From the NCBI GenBank assembly GCA_947685225.1, contig CANTUV010000051.1:3224001-3288000 (forward strand): a stretch of DNA of 64,000 nucleotides. Reading direction: 5' to 3'. Position 1 is the first letter of the stretch, and the number at the start of each line of letters is the position of its first letter. This document shows positions 11,906 through 24,330 of the stretch, one piece after another. The DNA comes from Garcia nutans. Taxonomy: Eukaryota > Streptophyta > Magnoliopsida > Malpighiales > Euphorbiaceae. Both the position numbers and the translations under genes were made by a program. Below the pieces are notes generated by a model. That model did not search any database. It was not told the DNA's origin and saw nothing but the letters and a program-made list of their open reading frames with translations.

Positions 11906-12688
11906 AAATATATATATTATTTTTTTAATATTCAATTTTGATTTCGTTAATAAATTAAATTTTTATTTATTTTATCATAAAAACTTATATAACTATTTCA
12001 TTGCCATTGAAACCCATTTTATCAAAAATTAATAAATTTTAGAGGGTCTTTAGGTGTGGAAAATATTTTCTATTTTCTATTTTCTATTTTTTTATTTTTT
12101 TTAATTTTTTAATATTCATTCTCTAGTTAGTTTTCAAATAAAAATAAAAATAAAAAAGAGTATATAAGAATTAAAATGAAAAATAAACTTTTATATTTTT
12201 TATGAGAGTGTATTTTTCATGCTTTATAAACGATATTTTAATTATTTTATAAAAATATATAATAAATTTATAATAAATTTATAAAAATTATAATATATAT
12301 AATAATTTTATAATAAACTATATAAATATAATAATTTTAAAAATTAATCACAAATTATGATAAATTAAAAATATTATAAAAATATGATAAACCTTATAAT
12401 TTTTTTAAATTTTTTTAGCAGTTCTGCATATTTTTTTTTTTTACTTTTTCCACATAGACATTCGATGCTTTTCTTGGTGATCTTGCAAGAAAAAATTATT
12501 GTTGGTTATGTTTAGCATACATATAATTTTGAATTATTATTGTTGTTGTTGGGGTCAAGCACATAAGGTCAATAAAAATTAAATTGGCTATAATGAAATT
12601 GAAAATTATACAAAAATATAAAATTGTTAAAAAATAAAAATTAATATTTTTTTTATTAAAATTTGTAAAATAAATTTTTATGATTTGC
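11906..12688 (+). repeat. AT-rich duplication, contiguous P+Q copy 2
   Basis: Contains both segments P and Q without the spacer, so either the first copy received an insertion or the second lost it. It carries no recognisable gene; a 65-codon frame on the minus strand here is chance. Confidence 0.6.
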
Positions 12689-13042
12689 GTCAACGATGCA
12701 ATGATTAATTAGTTTTTGGTAGTTGGAAGACCAAAATGACAATTCAATCCTCTCTTCATATTTAAAATGAGTTATTATTTATTTATTTATTTTAATACAA
12801 GAAGGAGACACGGTCAAACTTTCTAGGCTTTAGGATTCAAACACGCACATATGACGCATGGTGCATGTCAACCTTCCGTGTCCCTTTTCTCTATAAAGGT
12901 CGAAATTAAAATAATTGCAAAGTTCATGATCATCCACTATGCAATGTGATATTTTTTTTTAGTATGAAATAAATTAATCATTCATGATTAATAAATGTTA
13001 TTTTTTTATTGGCCAATCTTCTAGTTAAATGTAAATAATGCC

Positions 13043-13470
13043 CTAAACATATCGGCTTAATTGATTTACTAAATAAGCAATATGTGGCCTTGTGAAGCCA
13101 AGGTATGGTAGTCTTCTCACTAGTCTTCTATAAGGAGAAGGATTAGACAAAGGTTCCTTCCTCTGCAGAACACAATAACCCTTTTGGCAATGGAGCAGTA
13201 ATAGCCTTAGCACCAAGCAACCCATCATCTTTTACTAGGTCAAGGATGCACTTTCATTACCTTACATACACGCCAGCTTCTGATCTAGCTATTTCTAGAT
13301 CTACAAAGTACTTAGCTACACCGAGATCTTTGATGGCTAACTTGCGCGATGAGTCATTAAAGCAACAGAAATCCTAGTAATCAATACATCATCTGCATAC
13401 ACTATTAAGGCCATAAATTCACCATTGTTGACATAAGTAAAAAGACAATAATTAGCTTGAGGTCGAGTAA
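13043..13470 (-). pseudogene. Copia reverse transcriptase fragment
   Basis: Reading the minus strand, the segment starts with PQANYCLFTYVNN-like sequence, then VYADDVLIT (13399-13388, the RT catalytic box with Ala where Copia usually has Val), then frame-broken RT sequence, and ends with SPYRRLVRRLPYLGFTRPHIAY and VNQLSRYV, the conserved RT to RNase H connection. Only about 430 bp of pol survives and no LTRs were found. Confidence 0.75.
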
Positions 13471-13479
13471 GCTCGGTAT

Positions 13480-14500
13480 TCCACACCAAGTAAAATTGAT
13501 TTATTTTATAAATTTTAGAATAAAAATTATAAAAAAATAATTTTTAAATTTTTTTAATTAAACAAAATATGTTTTAGGGAGTTTTAAAATTTTTTTGTTA
13601 TATTTTTAGAAATTTTTAGGGTGTTAGATTTTTTTAAGGTATTTTTAAATTTTAAAAAAATAAGTAAATTTGATTTATTTTTAAAAATTTCAGAAATTTT
13701 AATTACAAAAATAAACTAATTTTTAAAATTTTTTAATTAATCATAATAATTTTTAGGAAATTTTAAAAATTTTATAATATTTTTAGAAATTTTTTGGTAT
13801 TTAAAAAATTTTTAGGTTATAAAATTTGTTTTAAGTATTTTTATGATTTTGATTTTAGTGATTTTTATGTTTTTAGTTAAAAAATTATAATTTATGGTTT
13901 TTCAAAATGTTAGGTTCAGTGTAAAAAAATATAATTTATAATATGTTTTGTGATTTTATGAATTTTTAGTTAATTATTTTTAAGAATTAAAATTTTGGGT
14001 TATTTTATTAATTTATATGAAATAAGTATTTAAATTTTTTTTTGTTATTTTATGAATATTTAGTTAATTAGTATTAAGAATTAAATTTTATGTTTATTTT
14101 ATAAGAAATTAGTATTTAAAAATATTTTTTTATTTTAGTGATTGTTAGGTTTATACTTAAAAAAATTAAAATTTTTGTTTTTTTTTATAAAATTTTGGGT
14201 TTAGTTTTAAAAAATACAATTTAGAGTTTTGTAATTTTATAGATTTTATCTTAATGAGTATTAAAACTAAGTATTTAGAAGATATTATATTAATTTATAG
14301 TAAATTAGTGTTTAAATAATTTTTTTTGTGATTTTAGTAATTGTTAGGTTTATTGTTAATTTATACATGTTCTAAAAAATTAAAATTGTGAAATTTTGTG
14401 AATTTTAGGATAATATTTTCTATATTTTATATGGGTTATTATATGCATATGTATATATTTTTTTATTATATATGTATTTTTGTTCATTGTTAGAGATTTA
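13480..14500. repeat. Degenerate AT-rich tandem repeats
   Basis: Imperfect direct repeats of TTTTAGAAATTTTTAGG-type words. Sections of roughly 150-190 bp recur (for example 13490-13680 against 13675-13860). Non-coding; boundaries are soft. Confidence 0.45.
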
Positions 14501-15037
14501 AATGAGTTTATGTATTTTTAGAATTTAATTAAAATTTAAGAGCGATATAATTTGAACTTGATAATCCGGTCTCGATAATTAATAGTGATTTAATAAAATT
14601 TATATTATCTTATTTTGAATTTAAAAAATTTTTAAATAGCAAAAATAATAGAAAATAATAATTTATTTTTAATTTTTAATTTTCTAACATTTAAAGAAAA
14701 ATTAAAATAATTTTTTATTTCAAATTTATAATATCAATTCATAATGTTTAAAAAATTAATAGTTTTAAAAATTAGATTAAAAAATTAAACTATGTGAAAA
14801 ATAAATTAACCAATCAATTTTTTACTAAATATGAATCAAAAATTTAGTTATAAGCCCATATATGACCATTGAATTAATAATTTTTAAAAATATTCATTAA
14901 CATAATATATAGATGTATTACATTAATTTAAATATATATTGGAATAAATAAGAAATAAATTAGTAAATTGATAATTAATGGTAAATTCTAATATATTTTT
15001 AATAAGAAATCCAAATAGCAATTATTTATAAGTATGA

Positions 15038-15212
15038 AATTTCATAATATATAATAAATAATAATTTAAAATATCCAAAGAGCATATATTTGGCTCATGA
15101 AATTTTATAATATGTAATAAATAATAATTATAAATATCTAAAGAGCATATATTTGAGCCTATAAAATTTTATAATATATAATAAATAATAATTTAAAATA
15201 TCTAAAGAATAT
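15038..15212 (+). repeat. Tandem repeat, about 64-bp unit, 2.7 copies
   Basis: Three starts of AAATTTYATAATATRTAATAA at about 15038, 15100 and 15165, the first two followed by ATCYAAAGAGCATATATTTG. The last copy is partial. Confidence 0.75.
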
Positions 15213-15734
15213 TTAAATAAGGGTGCGCTATTTAAATATTAATTGATAATGCATTTACTTTAAATAAACATGATATAAAATAAACTTTAGTACCCATTTG
15301 GTGAGTTACTTTTAAAAAAAAAAATGAGAACTCATTTAATTATCCCATTTAGACAATTTAAAAATAACAATATATATATATATATATTTTAATTAACATT
15401 TATATGATACATGGTAGTATGCAAGTTTTGAAGAAAACTTATAGTATTTCTGTCATTTTATTTTTTGAGTGCATATTAAATAATATAAATTTTTAAAATT
15501 AAAAACTTTTTGGAATATCTATTATATTTGATGTCGTGCACTTAGAGAACCTAGAAAAAATGCTGCTGGGTTTTCTTCATAATTTGTATAAAATATTGCA
15601 TTATATTAAATAAGATATATATTATTTTTCTGAATGGGTTAGGACCCAATCCTTTGGAAATGAAAAATAAGGAGATTTAATTTATAGTATTTAATTACAT
15701 TGTCTTTTTGTATATATAGAAAAAATAAATACAA

Positions 15735-16920
15735 TTCATGCTTGGATGTATGAACAACTCAATCCGAATCGCACTCTTAATATGAAATTTGTAAATGGGA
15801 AGAAGATTTTGTTGCTTTTGCATCTAGTTAAAGGAATTATATGCAAGGTAATAAAATTCATTGTCCTTGCATAAAATATCATCATCGAAGATTTTGAGAA
15901 GTAGATGAAGTGAAATGCCATTTAGTCAAATAAGGGTTTACACCGAATTATTTCATTTGGAGTAGGCATGGTGAAGAAAATATAGTCGATCAACCAGTTC
16001 CAAATAATATAGTACATTTGAATTTGTGTTTGAAAATTTATACCAACAAATGGTATATAATGCTATTGGGCCTAATGTTTTTTTACTGGGGCATGCCAAA
16101 TATTAGTGTAGCTGAAACTAGTGGGGTCCAGCATGAACTAGTTGATGAGGCTCTTAATTCACAAGCTCAATGGTTCTACAATTTGTTGAATTCATTGGAT
16201 ACAAAAGTGTGGCCTGGGTATTAAAAATATACTAAGCTATCTGTCATGGCATGCTGTTTAAATATGGAGTCTGAGCAGCATATAACCGAAAAGTCTTTTG
16301 ATCAATGGATCCAATTTATCAAAGAGATGATACCTAAAGAGAATAAAATGTTTAATAGTTTCTACTAAACAACAAAAACTACTCAAGCGCTTAGACTGCC
16401 AGTAAAACCTATTGACTGCTACAAAAATAGGCGTATATTATATTGGAGTGGTTATGAAGAAGACAAAATATGCAGGTTTTGTGAAGAATTGAGATTCAAA
16501 TAGAGTCATGTTACATGCAAACAAATATTTGTGTTTTTTAAAATAATGTATTATTTTCTACTCAAACCTAGACTTCAAATATTATATGCTTCATATGTTA
16601 TAGCAGAACACATGAGATGACATTATGTGCATGAACAAGAAGATAGAGTCATGTATCATCCCTCAGATTTTGAGACATGGAAGCAGTTTAACCGATTACA
16701 TCTTGATTTTGTAGCTGAATGTCATAATGTCATGTTAGATTTGTGTATAAATGATTTTCAACCTTTTGAATCATCAGGACAACAATACCCTTATTGGCCG
16801 ATAATACTCACTCTTTACAATTTGTTAATGGGTAAAAAATTTGAAGCTTCCGGATGAATATGTCTCAAATTTATCGAGGTGTTTTGATATGAGAAAATAT
16901 AAATTATTTGGAAAGTCAAT
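15735..16920 (+). pseudogene. CACTA (En/Spm) TNP2 transposase relic
   Basis: Broken reading frames follow the order of a plant CACTA transposase. A transposase-associated domain comes first (KIHCPCIKYHH ... EVKCHLVK ... NYFIWSRHGEE, about 15780-15970). The TNP2 core follows: VWPGYKKYTKLS-like sequence near 16210, then IDCYKNRRILYWSGYEED and KICRFCEELRFK near 16410-16500. The downstream block RVMYHPSDFETWKQF ... LDLCINDFQPFESSGQQYPYW ... YNLL (16640-16830) is conserved. It then jumps to KLPDEYVSNLSRC (about 16840-16880), which normally lies much further along, so there is an internal deletion. Several stop codons make it inactive. CACTA termini were not found. Confidence 0.8.
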
Positions 16921-16929
16921 ATTTCTCTT

Positions 16930-17900
16930 TCTGAATGACAATAAGCAAAATAGAAAAATGAATTTTTTTTCTTTTTATAAGAAAAGGATATGTGAAATTA
17001 ATAAATTCAAAACTCAGCAAACCCAAAATAAGGCATGCAGTATGTACAACCAATAATAACAAGCATAGACAACTCAAAAGTAGACACCAATAAACACATA
17101 CTTCTAAACACATAATTCTTTCATAATAAGTGAGATTCGGTAAAATATCAGAGCGGTGAAGTCTATTAAATGCAGCCTCTCACATAGTTACAAAAAGACT
17201 GTTTTTATAATTTAAACTTATAACTATTTATTACGCAGCGATAATATTTATTATTGCGTTAAGACTTCTTTTTATTTCTAAAAAAAATCTAAGCTAAAAA
17301 TCCCTCTATCAATTAGCAACAACTAAAGCATCAAAATGAAATTAAAATTCAATTATTATAGCCGAATTGAAACTATACAAATCCATCTTAAAAAAAAAGG
17401 AACATAGATTCAACTTAAAAAAAGGAGCTTAACTAAGGGATTGCAAACAACATTTTGACTGCATGTTCATTATGACTGCAAAATATATTACTCAGGATCA
17501 TAATATTTTAACCAGCAGATGAGAAATCATTACAATTTAAAATAATTAACTTGATGGCATTAGACAATTAAAAATCTATTGTTAAATATTTTTAGCAACG
17601 ATATTACAACATAAAATGAAAAAAACATTATGGCTAAAAGTTCACCTAACCATATATATATATATATATATATATTACATTACTTGCGAATGTGAAGGTT
17701 ACTTAAACGTTATCTAATCTCACCTTCAGTTAACACTTCTACTGCTGTTAGGCTGATCTTGACTTTATTTGAATATTTTAATTACAATTTTAAAAAAAGT
17801 CATGTTATATAAATATATAAATATATGTTAATAAATATACAAAGGCACTCAAAAGAAATTAATTCGAGAGAGCTACTAGCATACACCAAGAAATTGTTTT
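16930..17900. other. AT-rich DNA without a gene, with a (TA)n run
   Basis: No recognisable coding content. A (TA)n microsatellite occupies about 17652-17675. No copy of the LTR seen at 24.1-24.3 kb was found here. Confidence 0.55.
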
Positions 17901-18209
17901 TGTGGGTAGGTACCCTAATGACTGGAGCTCTAAGCAAAGGGGCACGTGTCAGCAAAAAAGACCTTATCCCTTAGGAGCATGCGATTTTCCAAACCATTCG
18001 TGAGGACCTTTTGAGGGAGAAGAAGAACAACCTTGCTTTGATAAAGGAGTATTTCCCTATTGATAAGGCTCCTAAGCATCCTTACCCTTAGAATCGGGGT
18101 GGTATAGTCTCTGTTGTTTAATTTATTTTCTTTACTCTTATTTATTTATTCAACCTTTATGTATGTGTGTAGGTAAAGGAAAATAATTTGCTACTGAGCA
18201 CTTGTAGAG

Positions 18210-18830
18210 GATGGCAGTGGAGGCTGCTACCAAAGAAGCTAGGAAGAAAGCAAAGACCAGCTCAGTTCCTTCTGAAGTGGAGGAGTTGAACGCTCTCGAT
18301 ACGAGGAGCATTGAAGTAGATGGCTCCTCTAGGAATTAAGGTAGTGGGAGAGGAGCTCCCATGGCTACTAAGCGGGTGGCTGAACTCTAACAAACTCCAA
18401 CGTCGATGATCTCCTCATGATGCATATTGACATAAGTAATTTACAACAAAAACAAACTATGCAATGATGCTGGAGATCATTTGTTGGAGATGGACAAAGA
18501 TCTCTGGTCTCTCCGCAAGGAGTACAAATTAGAGAAGAGAAAGAGGAAGGAGGCAGAGAGTGCCCTCAAGGCCATGTAGCAGGCTATAAAGGCAACTTGG
18601 GCAGAGTTAACTTTGGAGTGTAAAAAGATTATTACTTTGAAGGAAATGAGCGATGACCACTACTCCCAAGGTGTCTTCCAGTACTATCAGCATGACCTAA
18701 CGCTTGAAAAAAGATTATCTGGACATACAGTTTTTGTGGATGATGGATATAGACATCTATAAATTGGTTGAGGGGGGGAGGAGTCGCGAGAGGGTGAGCA
18801 CGAGGGTGGTTGCTGAGGCGGACTCCTAAT
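18210..18830 (+). pseudogene. Coiled-coil coding remnant, possible antisense ORF of a Tat-type gypsy element
   Basis: A frame from ATG at about 18213 reads MAVEAATKEARKKAKTSSVP and stops at TAA. After further breaks, a charged heptad-like stretch follows (LWSLRKEYKLEKRKRKEAES, then AELTLECKKIITLKEMSDDH). Such Glu/Lys/Ala coiled coils are typical of the extra ORF that Tat/Retand-type gypsy elements carry in antisense orientation beyond pol. The match is by composition and position only; no catalytic motif is visible. Confidence 0.45.
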
Positions 18831-19346
18831 GCTACTGCCTAGCTTTAGTACTTTATAATTTTTATTTTGTATGCTTGTTAGGGGGTGCAGCCTGAAAATT
18901 TGTAAAGGTCACCCCCTTTATATGTATTAGATTTTTTTTTAAATGAAAGTTCTAATTTGATCTTAGCTTCTATTTTCTTTGACTACAACTCTTGAGTCTA
19001 AGCTATAGTCATAAGTAGCTTGATATTTTTTTTCAAGTTCACCGCTGATTGGTAGACTAGGCCAAACTCCTAATGGCATGAGCAAGGTGAACTTATGCCC
19101 TTGGTTTGTAGTTACTTATTTCAGTAAGGAGGTTGAGATCATGCAACTTTTGTTTGTATCCACTTGGCACTCATGCTCAAATATAGTGGCTTTCAAAAGG
19201 TCACCAAGATGGTACAAGAAAATATAATTTTAGATTCCTGCTTTTGATTTAATATGTCCTTTCATCTCCAATCATCTTATGTTTATAAATAGGAAGTGGC
19301 ATTCCCTTCATCAAAACCATATATACATTAGAAAGCATGGTTAAAT

Positions 19347-20045
19347 ATGATGACAAGCTCTTCTAAAGGCTTAGCTTATGAGAAACTAAAAAGGATGGTT
19401 GCCGAAGCTGAAAAAGCCAAAAAGCAAGCTCGCACTAATGCTAAGTTATGGAGGACCCTAAGGGAAATGAAGTGGCTATTACAAACACTACTCCAGGAAG
19501 TTGAGCGGGTGTGGTGGTGCTTGCCAAGCATAAAGAAAAGGTACGAGGTAAATCAACTAATGGGAGAAAGTCTAGGGCTAACTCATCCCGGCCTCGCCAC
19601 CAAGATATGGACGAGCTGGTAGGGCTCATCCACAAGGGGTTTAGCAATCATCATGGTCTCAACTACTCAATAAATGAACCTAGATGTGCAAGTTCTTACG
19701 AGACATGATGTGAAACATGCCTCAGGTGCTACAAGAGCATACCGTGATGAGTTTGCCTGCCCTATCGAGTTATTTGCAATACACTGGGAATGTGGTAAGC
19801 TAGCTTTCAGTCGACTGCTTATGTTTTATCCTCGTTATGCATATAATAATTATTTTTCAGCTCGTCCAACTGATCCACTATGTAGGGGATAGGTTAACTG
19901 AAACCTCTCATGACTACTTGGTTGTTCATGACTAATGTGACACTGAGAAGAGCAAGCGGATCAAAGTTAAGGCTGCTCTTGAAGCGGAGAAAGAGGCTCA
20001 TGCAACTGCTAGAGTTGAGCTGGAAAAGACTCGGTTGGCCCTAGT
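19347..20045 (+). pseudogene. Second coiled-coil coding remnant next to a gypsy integrase break
   Basis: Broken frames encode Lys/Glu/Ala-rich sequence (YEKLKRMVAEAEKAKKQART near the start, later VKAALEAEKEAHATARVELE at about 19970-20025). The style matches the 18.2-18.8 kb remnant. It ends where minus-strand integrase sequence begins (about 20047), so the two coding regions converge. It could be part of the same gypsy element or a separate one joined by rearrangement. Confidence 0.45.
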
Positions 20046-20046
20046 T

Positions 20047-23000
20047 GGTCTACTGCTACCATCAAAAACTTTCTTTCCACAGTGGCTTGTGGAACGGTCC
20101 CAATATATCCATCTCCCACTGAAAAAAGGGCTAAGGTCTCCTAATGGGCTTTTGGAAGATTGACGGCTAGCACTGAAGGTTGGCATGTTTTTGGCATTTA
20201 TCGCACTTTTGCACTAGGGCCTTTACATCTTTATCCATTAAGGGCTAATAGTAACCTTTCAATAGAGTTTTCAAAGCTTTAGCCTGCACCCCCTAATGGG
20301 TGCTACATATGCCATTGTGGATTTCTTTGAGAAAATAGTTCCCATCTTCTTCTAATATACATTGAATTCAAAGATAGGAAAATGAACACCTATATGCCAC
20401 ACTGCTTATAACAGAGTGCATACTGGTTTTTCTGATGGATTGTATTTGAGCTTAGGGCATTTGAGTGCATTACTCATGTAGTAGATAGGGAGTTTCCAGT
20501 TTCCCTCTACTCTAATTAAGACTAAGCCATTGGTTGTTGGGGTTGCTGCAGGTACAAGTATAGAGTTTCACCTTATATAGCGTAACTTAGGAGACGCAGC
20601 AAGCTTAAGAACTTCTTCAGCATGGCAAAGGCGTTTTGGCACTCCTTGGTCTATTTGAAGTGCTTTAGGTCTTTCTAAATCTAATAAAATGGCAAACATT
20701 GCTTGGTTGAATATGACATGACCTTACCAAGAGTGGTGATTTGGCCGTTGAGTTTTCATACCTCCTTAATATTCTTTGAGGGCTCCATGTCAAGGAATGC
20801 TTTAATCTTTTATGGGTTAGCTTCAATTCCCTTTTTAAGATCATGAAACCTAAAAACTTACCCGACTGAACACCAAATGCATATTTCTTAAGATTAAGCT
20901 TCATCCCGTATCCTATAAGGATCTCAAAGATCTAAGGTAGGTCTCTAGTGTGATCTGCAAAGTGTTCAGTCTTTATGGTCATGTCGTCAACATACACTTC
21001 CATGGTCTTGCCAATTTGCCCTTAAAAAAGCTTATTGATGAGCCTTTAGTATGTTGCCCTTGCATTTTTTTTAACCCAAAAGGCATGACCTTATAGCAAT
21101 ATGTCCCTCTGCTTGTAATGAATGATGTCTTCTCCCGGTCCTCCAGTTTTGAGGGGATCTGATGATAGCCTGAGGATGCATCGATGAAATTGTATTCCTC
21201 ATACCTAGCACTTAAGTCCACCAAGCGGTTAATATGATGAAGTGGGTATGAGTCCTTTGCGTAGGATTTGTTTAAGTGTATGAAATGTACACACATTCTC
21301 CATTTGTCATTGTATTTTTTTAACCAAGACCACATTTGACAACTAATTCAAGAATAAGAGCTCCTATGAAACCTGCCTAGAGGAGTTTTTAGACCTCTTA
21401 TTTTGTCGCCAATTGCTTCTCCAGGCTATGGTTTCCCTCTCCCCCTCTCTCTCTCTTTTGGTCTTACGAGAGAAGCTTTAGGGTCTACATGGAGTTCATG
21501 AGTCATAAGCTCTGGCGAGACTCCCTTTACATTATTTGGCGTCCATGCAAAGATGTCTTGGTATTGGGAAAGGGTCTCTACAAGGATGAATTCTTTCTCA
21601 AGACTACTAAAGCTCGCGATTTGTACGTTTATGGCTTCTTTTATCTGCATTATTTTCATTATATCTATTGGCTTAACTCTCATCTCCTGGTTGATTGGGA
21701 GATCCAGGGAATCAACCAGCAAGACCAAATTTGCACTTTTCAAGAGGACAACATATGACTCCCATGCTATTTGTTGGCTCTCCCTCAAAGTCACCACTTT
21801 GTTACTAGTTGAGACTTTTATTACGACACTTCTAATGGAGATAAAGGTGTCTATACCTTCCAAGAGAGCTCAGCCAAAAATGGCATTGTAAGCAAAGTGC
21901 ATATCCACAATCATAAAAAAAACTTGGTAGTTTCTAACTATTGGTCTGTCCCTGAGCAGGACTTCTAACATTGCCTAATCGAGCACATGAACACTATGGC
22001 CCGACAATCCTACTAGGGGTTAATAAACTGGCTTAAGGGCATTGGAAGATAGCCCGAGCTTTTTATATGCTTCAAAACTGAGCAAATTGACAGGGCTTCC
22101 ATTATCAACCAAGTTTCACTACATCATATAATCTTTGATCATGACCTCAACCACTAAGGCATTTAAGTGTGGGGCTAGCACTTGCTATGACCCCTAAGGG
22201 TTAAAGGTTATGACCAAGCTTTGGGATGGTACCGTAATCACAGAGAAATTGGTACCGCAATCATGGAGAAAACTTCTTTCACCTTGCACTTTTTGGACTT
22301 TTTCGCCACATCATAATGCTTTCCGCTTGTTGTGAAATGAATGACTCCACTTGGAGCCTTCTTGGTGTTCTTTTGAGATGACTTAGGATTCAATTGGATG
22401 TCATTCCTTCGGGAGTTTCCTACTACAAACTGTTTTAAATCTCATGCTTATATTAGCTTCTCAATCTCCCTCTGTAAATTGTTGCATTTCTTAATGTCAT
22501 GGCCATAATCTGTGTGGAATAAGCAGTACCTAGATCTGTCTTGTATCCTTTGACCCATCTGACCTCCTTATTCTATTTTAGCCATTTAAGGATGGTGTCT
22601 CTGGAAGCTTTTAGGGGGTATATTACTTTGTCGGGGTGGTCTCCACACGATATGCTCATTATGTTTGATGTGTGGGCCAATGCTCGGAGCTATGAGGGTG
22701 ATTCCTCCAACTGCCACTTAGTCTATAGTTTTTAGAGGGTTTAGATTTATGGGTGTCTTTGATGGAAGTGAGAATCTCAGTAGCATGTGCGTTCTTGAGG
22801 TCCTATCAAAGGCGTTGGTTCTCATCCATTTGGATATATTTGTGGACCCGGTCTATCAGTAGTGTGAAGTCTAGGGGTCTTTTTTTACTCAATGAGTCCT
22901 AAAACTTAGAGCATCTTGCATTTCTCATCAAAGCTTCTATTGCCAATTCCAGGTTGACATTTTGGATGACAACCACTGTCTTATTGAACCTGTGAATATA

Positions 23001-24056
23001 ATCTCTGAGAGTTTCATCTAGCTTCTATATAACTTTTAGCAAGTTTGACGATGTGCATATAGGATCTATTGACACAACAAATTTGTTAATGAAACAAGAA
23101 CAATTATAAGAGTTGCTAGAAGTTGTGGATTGATCCCGACTTAAGGTTCTTATACCACGTTTATGCATTCCGGTAATGGTCTTTGGGAAAAATTTATACA
23201 GAGCAAATTCTGATTGTGGTATGTACGAGGGTCGTATTGTAGAAGCTGTCCACATGCTTACAAGGGTCTGAGGAGCCGTTGTATTCTTTGAATTTAGGAA
23301 CTTGGAAGGCTGGGTGTATATTGTTCAAGATTTCCAAAGACAAGGGAGATTTAATGGTGATATCATATTTGAGGGCACCCTGCCTCTATATCCAGTTAAT
23401 GTGGTCATCAATAAGTGTTTCTAACTCCTCAAGGGTGAGCATAATGTTCCCATCCTTGGTATGGTTGTGGCTCTAGAAACAAATGGTTCGGGAGTGAAGA
23501 GTTATCTTCAAGCTTGTAGATCAGACTTGTGGGATCTTGCCCTGTCCTTAAATTGTTGGCTTAGTTCGGGGATATGTCATTGTGAGGGGTTGTATTCTTT
23601 GAAGGAAGGGAGGGGGTTGTTTTGTTGTCTCATGATAGCCACAAAAGTTCTTCAAAGTGGCAATCAACTCGTAGGCGGTTTGCTCGGTGAGTCCAGGTGA
23701 ATGAAGGATAGCGGATGCCATTTGGGCTAAACAAGATAAGAATCTCGGGTGGGGCTAATCAGAAGGTCTTGTGTCATATAAGGGTGTTGGTTGGAGGTAT
23801 ATTCTGAGATGTGTAAGGGTATTGGGGTGTTTGTTGTTCTTGGGGTGTTTGGGCGTTCAGTTGCAGGTCAAGAAACAAATCTAAAGTTTTATTTTCCATG
23901 TTGCTAAGGAATAGCTGATCTACACTCACCACACCAAATGATAACAAATGGACTTCTAGTATGTTCCTTGACGGGTCAATCTCTGGCAAAGGTTTGGACT
24001 CTTGCAAGACAAATAGAGAAAGGGCTCAGGTTTCAGTAGGAAAACTCTGATACCTA
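20047..24056 (-). pseudogene. Decayed Tat-type Ty3/gypsy gag-pol
   Basis: Read on the minus strand from high to low coordinates. A tRNA-Met-type primer site GGTATCAGAG lies at about 24051-24042. Gag starts near 24007 and ends in a gag-type motif YCLFHTDYGHDIKKC near 22510-22450. The protease has VDNGSPVNLL (D-N-G codons at 22106-22098). RT follows: QYQDIFAWTPNNVKG (21.6 kb), FIDASSGYHQI, YCYKVMPFGLK and the catalytic YVDD (20994-20983). RNase H connection sequence FGVQSGKFLGFMI is at 20.9 kb. The integrase zinc finger (EIHNGICSTH ... CDKCQKH) is at 20340-20180, and the start of the integrase core (MDILGPF, about 20100) stops abruptly at about 20047. Many stops and frameshifts are present. The KFLGFM/Asn-rich connection is typical of the Tat lineage. 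Inactive and 3'-truncated. Confidence 0.8.
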
Positions 24057-24330
24057 AATCAGTTCTCAGTCTATTTACATGACTAATAGAGGAGCAGAAG
24101 ATCTCTTACTTGTGAGAGTTGACCCCTTATTTATAGGAAATAAAAAAGGGGACCAATGTTGATGTCATCATCAAGAATCTCTACTGTATATACTTGCGTC
24201 ATACGATAATTATGTTAGAGATTTATCCTATTGTGGCTGAGTCTGACTTGGCGAGTGGGCCATATGAGTGGCTCTGTATAGTGAGGTTGGTTCCAAAGGA
24301 GTGGCTTGGCATATTGAGCCAGGTTCCAGA
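24057..24330 (-). mobile_element. Probable 5' LTR of the decayed gypsy element
   Basis: The minus-strand sequence upstream of the primer site has a TATA-like CTATAAATAAGG (about 24144-24133) and lies where the 5' LTR must be. Outer ends are not clear and no 3' LTR copy was found, so the limits are approximate. Confidence 0.4.

Noticed and set aside
18879..20300. Inverted match of TTAGGGGGTGCAG at 18879 and near 20285
   Set aside because: Only about 13 bp; the second copy is part of the gypsy integrase zinc-finger coding region. Too short to be a terminal repeat.
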